From Prosopocoilus inquinatus (Eukaryota; Arthropoda; Insecta; Coleoptera; Lucanidae): a stretch of 64,000 nt of DNA. The first letter of the stretch is position 1. Each line of letters opens with the position of its first letter. The stretch is from assembly GCA_036172665.1 (NCBI GenBank), contig CM069873.1:44548001-44612000 (forward strand). Direction: 5' to 3'. Below are positions 19,992-31,690 of the stretch, piece after piece. Made by a program: the position numbers and the translations under genes. Under the pieces are notes generated by a model. That model was given only the letters and a program-made list of their open reading frames with translations, was not told where the DNA came from and did not search any database.

Positions 19992-22793
19992 TTAAGTTTG
20001 TTGAAATGAAACTAGTTTGCATTTTAAATTCCTTTTGAAGGGAAGTAAACCATACATTTTAAGATCTGATGGCAGTTTATTATACTTTGCATATATTGCG
20101 TATGTAAAAGATCTTTTATAGAGTGAGGTTTTGTGTGGCGGTGGTGATATGAGCCCACGAAATCGAGTGGTTACATTATGCACATCAGAGCGATAGCGAA
20201 TTTTATTACATAAATACGGCGGAGTTTTGCATAGAATAATTTTATGGAATAAGCATAAGGTTTGTAACTCTCTGCGGTTCTTCATGTTGAGCCATTTTGA
20301 TTCAACTAATTTATGGGAAATGTGATCAAACTTCCTGATTCCGTAAATATACCTGAGGCAAGAATTCTGTATTTTCTGAATTCTATTAACTGTAACAACA
20401 TCAATAGCAGGATGATAAATCGGGGTACAGTAAGTGAATTGAGAGAGGACGAAGGTCTCGCACAAGCGTTTCTTGATATCAGTGTTTAAGAAATGTCTAA
20501 AGGGAAACAATTTTCTTAGGTGTAAATACGAATTACTAATATATTTAGAAATCTGTTTGTGGTATCTGAAAGTGTTGTCCATAATTAAACCTAAGTTTTT
20601 AGCAGTAGCAGTAGAGACGTGAGGAATTTTGACACCATTAATATGAACATTAAGTACATTTGACAGATTGGAACAACACTTTGCTTTTCCAAATAGCATT
20701 ACTTGAGATTTGGAAGCGTTTAGAAATAACGAATGATCTAAGGATATTGTTGATATAGCGTTAAGATCAGCATTTATCTTCAACAAAGCACTATTCCACT
20801 CTGAGGGTTTAAATGAGAAATAGAGTTGGGTATCATCTGCGTAAACATGAGCTGAGCAATATTTTATTGAGGATAAAAATTTTGATGTGTAGATAGTGAA
20901 CAACAAGGGACCAATTACGGAACCCTGAGGTACGCCTTGAGTTAAAATGAGAGGTGCAGATAAAGCGTTTTCAATTACGACACTCTGTTTACGATTGTTA
21001 AGATAGGATTTAATCAGGTTTAATGCACCATTATCAAGACCAATATGACGCAGTATCATATATAAGACATCATGCTGTAGAGTGTCAAAAGCCTTGCTGA
21101 AGTCAAGTAACGTGAGAATTGTTATAAGATTGTTATCTGATGCATGCAAGATGTCATCAGTTACCTTCAGCAAGGCCGTTTCACAACTGTAATTTTTTCT
21201 GAAGCCAGATTGTACATTAGGTAATATGTCCTTAGTGTTTACATAGCTGGTAAGCTGTTCTGTTATAGTACATTCAAGTAGTTTTGACAGCAAATGAAGC
21301 AAGCTTATTGGACGAAGCTGTTTCATATCAGTGGGATTTTTTATCTTCGGTATTGGTTTAATGAGAGCGTGTTTCCAACGCTTTGGAAAGATACCATCAA
21401 TAATACAGGAATTGATAATGTGAGTTATATACGGCAATACTAATGGGCAGCACATTTCAATCATAACTCTATTGATATTGTCAAATCCGGGTGCCTTAGA
21501 TTTAAAGCGAGTTAACAGTTTGCGTATGTAATCAGAGCTAACTGTTTGAAAGGTAAACTTTCTATCAAAATTTTCAACATTGCCATATAATTGTTGTAAT
21601 TTATGTATATTAATGTGCGGGTTGGGTAGACTGTCAATGAAAAAGTTGTTAATTCTGTCAGGATCTGCAAGATTATTAGGAATACAGGGTAGTTTATTAT
21701 TATTTATGCCAAGATGTTTCAAACTATTCCACAAAGATGTTGAGTTCCGAGAGCGCGATACAAAGTCAAAATAAGCTTTCTTTTCGAATTCAAAAGTTTT
21801 TGTGGTCAAGTTTCTTAACATCTTATAATATTCCCAATCCACTACTCTGTTAGTCCTACGATATTTTGCCTTAGCATTGTCTCTCAGCTGCATTAATTTT
21901 TTTAAATTTGGAGTTAACCAAGGGATCCATTTCTTAGTGAAACGACGCGTAATTAAAGGACAGTGTTTGTCGAATAGATTCAAAATTTGACAGTTGAAGA
22001 ATGAGACTTTTTCATCAACATTATTGATTAGAAATATATGTTGAAATGGTATGCGGTGTAAATCAAGTAAGAATTGTTCCACATTTATATTAGCGTAATC
22101 ACGATAAGTTCTAAATGCAGGCAGGACAAGACACTTATTTAAAGGAAATGTGCAGAATGTAAGGTCATGATCAGAAAAGTCACAAGCTATCACACCGGAC
22201 TCAATAGCGTCAGTATTATCTGTGGTTAAAATTAGATCCAATAATGTAGCTGAATTTTGAGTAAGTCTAGTAGGGTTATTAATTAATTGCTTACAGTTAA
22301 TAGAATCAAAGAACTCTATTAAGTATTGAGTCGGTAGATTATTTATTTTTAAAAGATCAATATTAAAATCTCCACCACAGAATATCCTTTCAGAACAAGG
22401 AAGTGATGTGGCAAAAGAGTTTTCGATTTCGTCAAGAAAAAATTTATAGTCTTGCTGAGGAGGTTTATACACTGCACCAACTACGAAACTTTCGGTTCTC
22501 AGCTTCAAGTGCACCCATAATTGTTCAACAGAATCATTTGTATCAATGACGGAAAAGTGAAAATAATCCTTAAAATAAATACCCACGCCACCGCCACGCA
22601 TATTTCTGTCCTTTCTTAAAAAATTATAACCGTCTATCATGAACAAGTCATCTGGAATATTCTGAGTTAACCAGGTCTCAATAACAAGTAATATATCAAT
22701 ATTATTGAGATATACGTAATCAGTTAATTCTTGAATCTTGTTTGATAGCGATCTAATATTAATTGACCCGAATTTTATAAAAGTCATATTCAT
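19992..22793 (-). CDS. LINE-2 ORF2: endonuclease and reverse transcriptase, 933 aa
   Basis: One open frame. N-terminal APE-like endonuclease (about residues 1-235: SINIRSLSNK, ETWL, GGGVGIY, YKPP, GGDFNIDLL near 138, SDHDLTF near 206). Reverse transcriptase at about 440-740 (LRPISLLHLLSK, QSGFRKNYS, LLDFSKAFDTL, QGVPQGSVIGPLLF, VYADDTQLYFSF with the catalytic Asp pair near 648). The C-terminal tail has SCLRYIYGIRKFDHISH. No RNase H domain. The protein nicks target DNA and primes reverse transcription from it. CR1/Jockey-like group by motif; the exact clade needs a tree. Confidence 0.92.
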   Translation of the reverse strand: MNMTFIKFGSINIRSLSNKIQELTDYVYLNNIDILLVIETWLTQNIPDDLFMIDGYNFLRKDRNMRGGGVGIYFKDYFHFSVIDTNDSVEQLWVHLKLRTESFVVGAVYKPPQQDYKFFLDEIENSFATSLPCSERIFCGGDFNIDLLKINNLPTQYLIEFFDSINCKQLINNPTRLTQNSATLLDLILTTDNTDAIESGVIACDFSDHDLTFCTFPLNKCLVLPAFRTYRDYANINVEQFLLDLHRIPFQHIFLINNVDEKVSFFNCQILNLFDKHCPLITRRFTKKWIPWLTPNLKKLMQLRDNAKAKYRRTNRVVDWEYYKMLRNLTTKTFEFEKKAYFDFVSRSRNSTSLWNSLKHLGINNNKLPCIPNNLADPDRINNFFIDSLPNPHINIHKLQQLYGNVENFDRKFTFQTVSSDYIRKLLTRFKSKAPGFDNINRVMIEMCCPLVLPYITHIINSCIIDGIFPKRWKHALIKPIPKIKNPTDMKQLRPISLLHLLSKLLECTITEQLTSYVNTKDILPNVQSGFRKNYSCETALLKVTDDILHASDNNLITILTLLDFSKAFDTLQHDVLYMILRHIGLDNGALNLIKSYLNNRKQSVVIENALSAPLILTQGVPQGSVIGPLLFTIYTSKFLSSIKYCSAHVYADDTQLYFSFKPSEWNSALLKINADLNAISTISLDHSLFLNASKSQVMLFGKAKCCSNLSNVLNVHINGVKIPHVSTATAKNLGLIMDNTFRYHKQISKYISNSYLHLRKLFPFRHFLNTDIKKRLCETFVLSQFTYCTPIYHPAIDVVTVNRIQKIQNSCLRYIYGIRKFDHISHKLVESKWLNMKNRRELQTLCLFHKIILCKTPPYLCNKIRYRSDVHNVTTRFRGLISPPPHKTSLYKRSFTYAIYAKYNKLPSDLKMYGLLPFKRNLKCKLVSFQQT

Positions 22794-23039
22794 TTCATGA
22801 GTTGCATAATATTAAGTATTATACATTCATAATTGAAAATATGTTTGCAAAATACGAAAAAAGATGAACAAGTGTATATTGTAATGAGAGATAAAACAAA
22901 ATTTTTCTTTTTCTCCCCTCGAAATATCAAAACTTTAATAATAAGTAAAATAATTGAATAAAAAGTTGCTTAAACTGCAAAAGAATAGCTAGTTAGTTCG
23001 AACAAGACGATAATTAGTCAAGGTGGTATACTGCTGTGA

Positions 23040-23693
23040 TTACTTATATTTACTTATAAAATTCATATAGTCGAGTGAAGAATTAATTTTTTGAATTATG
23101 CCATTAACTTTTACAAAAATATTACCGTTGTTTGTAAAGACACTGGAGTTACCAAAACAAGAGATTAATTCCTTGGTCCAGGAGGCACGACGACGGGTCA
23201 AGTCTTCACGTATGACAATTTTTGTTCCTTTTAATTTTTTCTTAAGGTGGTAGATTTTGTTCCTCACATTTCTGGAGCAGAATTTTACAATTAATGGTCT
23301 GCAGGACCCCTCTTTACCGTTCAGACGATGGCAACAGTCAATATCGTTGTTATTAATTGCGAAGTTCAATTTGTCCCTGCATAAATCGACAATTACTTGT
23401 TCAGGATCCTCAGAATTGCTCTCAGGCACCCCAAAAATCCTGAGATTGTTCTTGCGGGAATATTGTTCTTGTTGTTCGAGCTTCATTTCCAAGTCTGCTA
23501 CATTAGATTTGAGTGATGCTACCTTGTCTTCACTATCCTTGACTTTCGATTCCAATTCAGAAATCTTCACAGTAAAGGCCGACATGAGTTTTTCCAAGAA
23601 TTTAGGATTAGTGAGAACTTTTTCAACTATCCGTTGCACCAACTGTTCATCTTTATCACTGCTACTTGATCTGGTAACTCTCTCGGCATTCAT
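23040..23693 (-). CDS. LINE-2 ORF1: coiled-coil RNA-binding protein, 217 aa
   Basis: An acidic/basic N-terminus is followed by a coiled coil (about residues 40-82: KISELESKVKDSEDKVASLK, continuing in heptads), then a fold like the RRM plus C-terminal domain of L1-type ORF1 proteins: RKNNLRIFGVPE, CHRLNGKEG, RPLIVKFCSR, IVIREDLTRRRASW. Such proteins trimerise and coat the element RNA. No zinc knuckles. The start at 23693 is the first Met in the frame and fits the short 5' leader. Confidence 0.85.
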   Translation of the reverse strand: MNAERVTRSSSSDKDEQLVQRIVEKVLTNPKFLEKLMSAFTVKISELESKVKDSEDKVASLKSNVADLEMKLEQQEQYSRKNNLRIFGVPESNSEDPEQVIVDLCRDKLNFAINNNDIDCCHRLNGKEGSCRPLIVKFCSRNVRNKIYHLKKKLKGTKIVIREDLTRRRASWTKELISCFGNSSVFTNNGNIFVKVNGIIQKINSSLDYMNFISKYK

Positions 23694-26180
23694 TTTGTTA
23701 TTATACGACCAAAATTAATGTTTAAACACAGACAGCAAAGACCAATGTCTACTCGCTACGAGTGCACATAATAATATTCGTACGGAAAAATTCCCTTTCT
23801 CTCAAGCAATTTAAATTCAGTATCATTTTTACAATAAGATTTGGTAGTTATTTTTTGATTGCTGTCTAAATATGATGAAAGTTTATCTAAACTGCTGGCC
23901 ATGAATCTAAAAGTATCTAAAAATCTAAAACTAATATTTGTATTTAAAATGTATTTAGAAAATGAAATATATTTTTCTTTATTAATAGGTAATAAAGAAA
24001 TTTTGCCCGGAATTTCCGTAGCTAATGCTTTTATTAAAAAATGACTATCATAACCTGACAGATTGTGAAATATTACAGGCACATGATTACTGTTTTTTTT
24101 TTTATAAAAACGTGACACTGTGTAACATTTTTGAAATTCATAATCTTGTTTTGTTGTTAATTTTTTCACAAGGTACCACTTTCGAAAAAGAAAAAATTTC
24201 ATTAATTTCTAAACCAATTTTTTCTAATTCACTGACAAACCAGCTTACACAGTCCTTACCGGTATGCAGTCTAAATTTTGATAGTAAATGATTGTAAGAA
24301 CACAATAAAAAATAAGCTGTAGAAAACGGTTCATGTTTCTGATATTTTATGTTTTTATTGGAAGGGGTTAAATCATCAAATTTTCTCAGTATACATTCAA
24401 TATCTGCATAAATAACAAACGGATTTTTTTCTTTATGTTTGAAATTTTTAAAGGTTAAATATTTTTCTTTTTTTCAAGCGGTATAGTAATTTTTAGTATT
24501 ATTTATATCTCTGCATGCAATTATATGTTTCTGTAAATTGTATTGAGACGAAAAATGATTTAGGCAACGTTCACAAAACCACGTTTTATTATGTAAGTTG
24601 CCAGTTTGTCTGTGAAGTAGACCAGATAAATTTTTTTTATTAGTGTAAAATGAAACCTTGTTTTGAATTTTTATCATCATAATCATCATCAAAATCATCG
24701 TCATCATCATCGTAATTATTTTCTTCACAAGGTACCATTAAAAGATTAATTCTTTTCCTACATTCAAACTTGCTTAGAGAAACAGGTAATACTTCAGTTT
24801 TATCTATTGTAAAAATATTAATTGAAAGTTCAATCATTACATCAAATTTTTTAACATCTTTTAAATAGGAAAATTGATTCCTTGAAATTTTAAAATGTTC
24901 GAAAAATGTGAGTAAGATGAAGTACGCTCGGATTTTTTATGTGCAGGTGTGGGGTGTAAAGTTGCCACGATCGACCAAAGAAAACAGAATTCAACATTGT
25001 TTTGTATATTTATAACGGCCTTTTTATTTTGAATAAACTTAGGCATTTCAACGTACGTTGAAATACCTACATTAATAGGTCTATAATTATTAATGTTAAT
25101 TTTTTAGTTGTAGAATCTCGTACAAGGACCATCCGCTATCTCTGTCTCTTGAAATTCTTCTAATTTTGATAATTTTTTTTATTTTTAACATTTACCCTTC
25201 ATACCATTCATTTAAATTTGTGGAGCGATCTATTATGTGATTTCTAGTTGTGAAATGTTTTATGTCTGTCTCAGCGCTCTGAGGTTTAATAAATTTTACT
25301 AAAAATATTACGTTTACTTTTTAAAAGGCTTTGGATTAATTCCTTCTTAATTTTGTTATAAAAATATCTAAAAGATTTTTGCAAAAATAAATTTGGATCT
25401 TTAAGGCTTAAATAATGATCGCTCCAGTTCTCAATCTATTTTTGAAACACGATTCCAAATCTTGCCACACCAAAGTTTTTCTTTTTTTGATTTCTTTTCC
25501 CCTTAGTCGTTGTTTAAAAATTTCTCGATAATTGAGTAAAATTGATAAATAAGATTAAATTCTGATATATTTGCGAAATTTGTTATTCTTTAATTTTATA
25601 TATTTTTTAGTTAAAAAGATAGTTTTCCTAATAAATTTCAACCCTTCGGCTTTACCAACTTACCAACAGTTTCAATTTTATTCACAATTTCACCCAACTG
25701 AATACTGAAACTCATGTTACTTTGAACACGCCAACAAAAAAAAAAATTGTAAAAATTTCTGTTTAAGACTTTCAAACCGATAAAATTATGTAAAACGTAA
25801 TGGTTATTTACAGATGTACAAAGTTCAATTATAAGTATAAAAAATACGCACGAGTTTCTAATCTTTTTAAAAATGTTTGTGTGTGAAACTCATAAATTTT
25901 GCAAAGTAGTGGGTATTTATTTCGCTGATTAGCTTCGACACGTCTGTAGAAATCATTTAATGCAAACGTAGCGCTTTCTAATAAACATCTTTAAAATTAT
26001 AGCAAAATAAATTAAACATTGTGCACAAAAATAATCAGTAAAATTATAATTTTTAAATGTATATTTATACGAGTTACTTAAATAAATTATTTATTCCAAC
26101 TAACGTTTGTATGTACGACTTCATTAGATTGTTCTTAAAAATAATTAAAATCATGAACAACAACGTAGCAATAAAGGTAT

Positions 26181-26494
26181 TTGTGTCAGTATATAGAAAA
26201 GCTATTTACATTATTATTTTTACAGAAATCTGAATTGTATAATTTGGATAAAGAAATTGAACATTTATTTAAAAAGCATGTATTGGAAACTAGAGTCAAT
26301 TCACCAGTCTGGTTAAGCTTGAACGGTAAACAATGGAAACGCACTTTGAAACTCTTAAAATCATATATGATAAATCGATTCGATTTGAGGTTATTAAATA
26401 ATCAAGCGGCTCGACGTATGACTGTTCAAAATATCAGCAACACCAAGAGAGAAAAGATGACTTTCTCGAAAAAGTAAAACGCTGGAAAAGGGTC
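26181..26494 (+). pseudogene. Arm A copy of an unrecognised lysine-rich ORF (truncated)
   Basis: Same start and first 80 residues as the ORF on the minus strand of arm B (27570 downward): MCQYIEKL, then a charged helical stretch. Homology stops at 26494, the inner edge of the palindrome. Beyond it, 26495-26620 still reads open in the same sense (LHENIAINITKQMYGKKINP), possibly from a neighbouring gene of the same mobile region. No function recognised. Confidence 0.45.
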
Positions 26495-27249
26495 TGGTAT
26501 AGCTTATTATAAATTACATGAAAATATTGCTATTAATATTACTAAACAAATGTATGGAAAAAAAATTAATCCTAATAATATTTGCGGTTACTTAGTGGAA
26601 AAAAATTGTTACTGAGCGACAACCAAATACGTATCTACGGATATTAAAATTATTGTGGGCGGAGGTTAATTTCAATTATCTCTTAAACCACAGTCTCCTT
26701 TACTACTTACTTTAATATGTTATGAATAATATGTATTAGTTGAATTTTCATGTGACAGTGCTAATAATGATAATAATAAAATACAATTATCATTTTGTTT
26801 AATTATGTTTATTCATATTTTCAGAAAATTGACATTTCTTTTGAGAATTCATTCTGTGTGTTTAGGTAAGAGAACAGGATTCAAAAATCCAAAATACATA
26901 ATATATTTAAATTATTAAAATAACAACAATTTATGTTTTTCATCTCTAACTACTCTTAATCTCCTCAGTACGTTAGAAAAGATAAAATTATAATCTACGT
27001 TTTATATTACAATACAATTTGGACTTTATTCATCATCATCTTCATCATCATCATCTAGAATTCTCGAAAGGCTTTTTACTTCCTTTGCTCTTGAACGTTC
27101 CTGATTTAATATAGACTGTGCTAAATTTCTATTAGTTTGGATAAAAGTTTTCAGTTTATCGAATCTCAGTTCTTCTTGAAGTTTAATGGCGTTGACTAAT
27201 TTTGATTGCAATTTTAATTGGTTGTGTGTTCCTAATTCATTATTTACTA
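26495..27249. other. Non-palindromic centre of the inverted duplication
   Basis: 755 bp present once. The left part has a short plus-strand coding relic (to about 26620); the right part (27026-27249) holds the C-terminal coding segment of the minus-strand ORF of arm B. The middle (26640-27000) is AT-rich with nothing recognised. Confidence 0.5.
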
Positions 27250-27570
27250 AGACCCTTTTCCAGCGTTTTACTTTTTCGAGAAAGTCATCTTTTCTCTCTT
27301 GGTGTTGCTGGTATTTTGCAACAGTCATACCTTACGTCGAGCCGCTTGATTATTTAATAACCTCAAATCGAATCGATTTATCATATATGATTTTAAGAGT
27401 TTCAAAGTGCGTTTCCATTGATTACCGTTCAAGCTTAACCAGACTGGTGAATTGACTCTAGTTTCCAATACATGCTTTTTAAATAAATGTTCAATTTCTT
27501 TATCCAAATTATACAATTCAGATTTCTGTAAAAATAATAATGTAAATAGCTTTTCTATATACTGACACAA
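27026..27570 (-). pseudogene. Arm B: unrecognised lysine-rich ORF with acidic C-terminus
   Basis: Two frames (27325-27570 and 27026-27328) form one former gene of about 180 codons with a frameshift near 27327. The first half is helical and basic (KEIEHLFKKHVLETRV). The second half is a long charged helix, possibly coiled coil, ending in a run of Asp/Glu (LDDDDEDDDE). It is divergently oriented from the polymerase gene, about 1.1 kb away, so it belongs to the same mobile region. I do not recognise it. Confidence 0.5.
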
Positions 27571-28702
27571 ATACCTTTATTGCTACGTTGTTGTTCATGA
27601 TTTTAACTATTTTTAAGAACAATCTAATGAAGTCGTACATACAAACGTTAGTTGGAATAAATAATTTATTTAAGTAACTCGTGTAAATATACATTTAAAA
27701 ATTATAATTTTACTGAATATTTTTGTGCACAATGTTTAATTTATTTTGCGATAATTTTAAAGATGTTTACTAGAAAGCGCTACGTTTGCATTAAATGATT
27801 TCTACAGACGTGTCGAAGCTAATCAGCGAAATAAATACCCACTACTTTGCAAAATTTATGAGTTTCACACACAAACATTTTTAAAAAGATTAGAAACTCG
27901 TGCGTATTTTTTATACTTATAATTGAACTTTGTACATCTGTAAATAACCATTACGTTTTACATAATTTTATCGGTTTGAAAGTCTTAAACAGAAATTTTT
28001 ACAATTTTTTTTTGTTGACGTGTTCAAAGTAACATGAGTTTCAGTATTCAGTTGGGTGAAATTGTGAATAAAATTGAAACTGTTGGTAAGTTGGTAAAGC
28101 CGAAGGGTTGAAATTTATTAGGAAAACTATCTTTTTAACTAAAAAATATATAAAATTAAAGAATAACAAATTTCGCAAATATATCAGAATTTAATCTTAT
28201 TTATCAATTTTACTCAATTATCGAGAAATTTTTAAACAACGACTAAGGGGAAAAGAAATCAAAAGAAGAAAAACTTTGGTGTGGCAAGATTTGGAATCGT
28301 GTTTCAAAAATAGATTGAGAACTGGAGCGATCATTATTTAAGCCTTAAAGATCCAAATTTATTTTTGCAAAAATCTTTTAGATATTTTTATAACAAAATT
28401 AAGAAGGAATTAATCAAAAGCCTTTTAAAAAGTAAACGTAATATTTTTAGTAAAATTTATTAAACCTCAGAGCGCTGAGACAGACATAAAACATTTCACA
28501 ACTAGAAATCACGTAATAGATCGCTCCACAAATTTAAATGAATGGTATGAAGGGTAAATGTTAAAAATAAAAAAATTTATCAAAATTAGAAGAATTTCAA
28601 GAGACAGAGATAGCGGATGGTCCTTGTACGAGATTCTACAACTAAAAAATTAACATTAATAATTATAGACCTATTAATGTAGGTATTTCAACGTACGTTG
28701 AA

Positions 28703-31068
28703 ATGCCTAAGTTTATTCAAAATAAAAAGGCCGTTATAAATATACAAAACAATGTTGAATTCTGTTTTCTTTGGTCGATCGTGGCAACTTTACATCCCAC
28801 ACCTGCACATAAAAAATCCGAGCGTACTTCATCTTACTCACATTTTTCGAACATTTTAAAATTTCAAGGAATCAATTTTCCTATTTAAAAGATGTTAAAA
28901 AATTTGATGTAATGAATGAACTTTCAATTAATATTTTTACAATAGATAAAACTGAAGTATTAACTGTTTCTCTAAGCAAGTTTGAATGTAGGAAAAGAAT
29001 TAATCTTTTAATGGTACCTTGTGAAGAAAATAATTACGATGATGATGACGATGATTTTGATGATGATTATGATGATAAAAATTCAAAACAAGGTTTCATT
29101 TTGCACTAATAAAAAAAATTTATCTGGTCTACTTCACAGACAAACTGGCAACTTACATAATAAAAAGTGGTTTTGTGAACGTTGCCTAAATCATTTTTCG
29201 TCTCAATACAATTTACAGAAACATATAATTGCATGCAGAGATATAAATAATACTAAAAATTACTATACCGCTTGAAAAAAAGAAAAATATTTAACCTTTA
29301 AAAATTTCAAACATAAAGAAAAAAATCCGTTTGTTATTTATGCAGATATTGAATGTATACTGAGAAAATTTGATGATTTAACCCCTTCCAATAAAAACAT
29401 AAAATATCAGAAACATGAACCGTTTTCTACAGCTTATTTTTTATTGTGTTCTTACAATCATTCACTATCAAAATTTAGACTGCATACCGGTAAGGACTGT
29501 GTAAGCTGGTTTGTCAGAGAATTAGAAAAAATTGGTTTAGAAATTAATGAAATTTTTTTTTTCGAAAGTGGTACCTTGTGAAAAAATTAACAACAAAACA
29601 AGATTATGAATTTCAAAAATGTTACACAGTGTCACGATTTTATAAAAAAAAAAAAACAGTAATCATGTGCCTGTAATATTTCACAATCTGTCAGGTTATG
29701 ATAGTCATTTTTTAATAAAAGCATTAGCTACGGAAATTCCGGGCAAAATTTCTTTATTACCTATTAATAAAGAAAAATATATTTCATTTTCTAAATACAT
29801 TTTAAATACGAATATTAGTTTTAGATTTTTAGATACTTTTAGATTCATGGCCAGCAGTTTAGATAAACTTTCATCATATTTAGACAGCAATCAAAAAATA
29901 ACTACCAAATCTTATTGTAAAAATGATACTGAATTTAAATTGCTTGAGAGAAAGGGAATTTTTCCGTACGAATATCTTTGATAATTGGGAAAAATTACAG
30001 GATATACAGTTACCATCTAAAAGTGATTTCTTTAGTAAAATTAATCAATCAATCTCACATTTCAAACGATGAATACGAGCACGCTTTAAACGTGTGGAGT
30101 ACGTTTAAAATTCAAAATTTACAGGAATATGCGGAACTGTATTTGAAAACGGACGTTTTGCTTTTAACAGACATCTTTGAAAATTTTAGAGCTACATGTT
30201 TGCAGACTTATGAATTAGATGCTTTGCATTATTATACAGCACCCGGTTTAGCTTTTTGACAGCATGTTGAAGACAACTTCCATTACATTGGAATTATTAA
30301 CAGACGTAGATATGTTAATGTTTGTCGAAAAAGGTATCAGAGGCGGAGTATCTATTGCTCAAAAATTCCCAAATTAATAAAAAAAAAAAAACAATATGTT
30401 ATACATTACAGAAATTTAAAACAGGCAATCCAATTAGGATTGAAAGTTGAAAGAGTATTAAGAGTATTGAAATTCAAACAATTAAAATTGGATGAAATCA
30501 TATATAAATTTAAATAATGATTTGCGTAAAAGAAGTAAAAGTGATTTTGAAAAAAATTTCTATAAATTAATGAATAATTCAGTATTTGGAAAGACAATGG
30601 AAAACGTTAGAAAATATAAAGACGTAAAATTAGTTACCAAATGGGAAGGACGTTACGGAGCAAACTATTACATATCACAACCCAATTTAAAAAAGTTTTA
30701 GCATTAATGAAAGACGAAAACAACGGGATATTAATGTTGGAATTTATCGGAGTCAGATCAAAAATGTACGCAATAAAAAATTGAAAATAATAATGTCATA
30801 AAAAAAAGGAAAAGGTGTGAAAAAAATTCAGCACCGTTCGATTTCGTTCGAAGACTATTATCAAGCTCTGTTCAATAATTCTACTCAGGAGACAACGCAA
30901 TTCCTGATCAGATCACAAAAAGATGAAGTTTTTACGATCGAACATATAAAATTAAAATTAACTTATAAACAGTTTCAATTATTTCACTATTCCAGAAAGA
31001 TTTTACTCGTAAGTTTTTCATTTTTTCTTTTTTTTATTTGTATATTTAATTGTTTTTCCTACTTGTAG
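28703..31068 (+). pseudogene. Arm B: broken protein-primed DNA polymerase B, longer copy
   Basis: Same order as arm A, continuing further: N-terminal segment (28703-28888), Asp-rich linker (GAT repeats near 29037-29090), finger (29180-29240), exonuclease motifs (YADIEC at about 29340, [11 protein letters not shown] at about 29680), [12 protein letters not shown] (30155), then the polymerase part with [17 protein letters not shown] (30567-30620) and a C-terminal piece (30817-30960) with FEDYYQALF and IRSQKDEVF. Frameshifts at about 28886 and a TGA near 29273 are shared with arm A. An internal stop near 30258, a gap in the palm region and frame changes at 30700-30820 add to the damage. Not reconstructed here. 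Confidence 0.8.
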
Positions 31069-31129
31069 TCACAAACTAACGGCAGCAGTTAAAATTTATT
31101 AAAGCTGTCCCACACGTTTTTGTTGCACC

Positions 31130-31479
31130 TACGAAAGAATGGATCGACAAAAGCAGTTTTTTTTTTGGCTACGATTTGCGACCGGGGGGCAGCGTCTACA
31201 ATTATTTAATACCTGCGAGAGGAAAGGAAATCATAGACATCGGCATCCAAAATTCAACTTCCCGAAGGTTTGTCATCGACGAAGATTTACCGTGGAATAA
31301 TAATAAAAGTCGTCCTGTTTAATCATTCAGACGTACCGTACGAGATAACGAACGGTGATCGGATCTCTCAATTAATCTATATCAACAAATTTACTCTCCG
31401 GAATTAGAAGAAGTCGCAAAATTATCATCCACAGTTCGAGGTGACAGCGGTTTTTTCGGATCAACTGGTATTTTGACAA
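31130..31479 (+). pseudogene. dUTPase relic next to polymerase B
   Basis: Plus-strand frames with dUTPase motifs: GYDLRPGG followed by IPARGKEIIDIGIQ (motif 1 region, about 31180-31250), then [11 protein letters not shown] and [12 protein letters not shown] (motifs 4-5, about 31380-31465). The catalytic middle is frameshifted and contains stops. dUTPase removes dUTP so that uracil is not built into DNA; many large DNA viruses and some retroelements carry one. Position 60-400 bp after polymerase B, same strand, suggests that both came from the same viral or Maverick-like element. Confidence 0.7.
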
Positions 31480-31480
31480 C

Positions 31481-31690
31481 ATGAGTTTCTACTGCGAGAT
31501 ATGTAAAATGTATATTTGTTTTTGTAAAAATTCTATTGTAAATCATTCAGAACAGAAAAATCAACTTTCTGCAAGCGGCAAATCAATTAAAAAAGAAAAA
31601 CAATTTATAAAATTGAAATCGTTAACACACAGCAGTAAGGAAAAGAGCGATTTATATTGTCAAGAAACAATATTTTTAAATCCTAAATGA
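31481..31690 (+). CDS. Small Cys/Lys-rich ORF, unrecognised
   Basis: 69 codons beginning 3 bases after the dUTPase relic ends. It opens with [15 protein letters not shown] (C-x2-C then C-x-C), then is Lys/Ser-rich. Could be a zinc-binding small protein of the mobile region, or chance. No known family recognised. Confidence 0.3.
   Translation: MSFYCEICKMYICFCKNSIVNHSEQKNQLSASGKSIKKEKQFIKLKSLTHSSKEKSDLYCQETIFLNPK

Larger units (their letters stand above)
19640..23773 (-). mobile_element. LINE-2: apparently complete non-LTR retrotransposon with both ORFs open
   Basis: Inserted in arm A of the palindrome; arm B at 29960-29985 shows the empty site. The duplicated target is ATATT (19635-19639 and 23774-23778). 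The 3' end (left) is a short ATT/AAT microsatellite (19640-19662), as in CR1/L2/Jockey-like elements that lack poly-A. ORF1 is 23040-23693 and ORF2 19992-22793, with a 246-bp gap. The 5' leader is about 80 bp. Both ORFs are uninterrupted, so it is young and could be competent. Confidence 0.88.
19192..25046 (-). pseudogene. Arm A: broken protein-primed DNA polymerase B (interrupted by LINE-2)
   Basis: Fragments read leftward from 25046: the N-terminal part (AVINIQNN, FCFLW), an acidic Asp-rich linker, a C2H2-like finger (CERCLNHFSSQYNLQKHIIAC at 24600-24530), the exonuclease motifs YADIEC and [11 protein letters not shown], then after LINE-2 the stretch [12 protein letters not shown] and HYYTAP. 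This is the family-B DNA polymerase of Maverick/Polinton-like elements and related DNA viruses of insects. It is dead: frameshifts near 24870, a TGA near 24473 and others. The same lesions are in arm B. I do not reconstruct it. Confidence 0.8.
19190..30415. repeat. Large inverted duplication (palindrome) of a Maverick/virus-like polymerase-B region
   Basis: Arm A (19190-26494, less LINE-2) is the reverse complement of arm B (27250-30415). Both arms match almost base for base, with a few substitutions and small indels. The non-palindromic centre is 26495-27249. Arm A joins Gypsy-2 at CCTGTTTTAAA, a sequence also present in arm B at the same point, so the junction shares microhomology. Arm B runs on into the rest of the source region (to about 31700), so arm B is the original side and arm A the added one. 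LINE-2 lies in arm A only. Confidence 0.9.
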
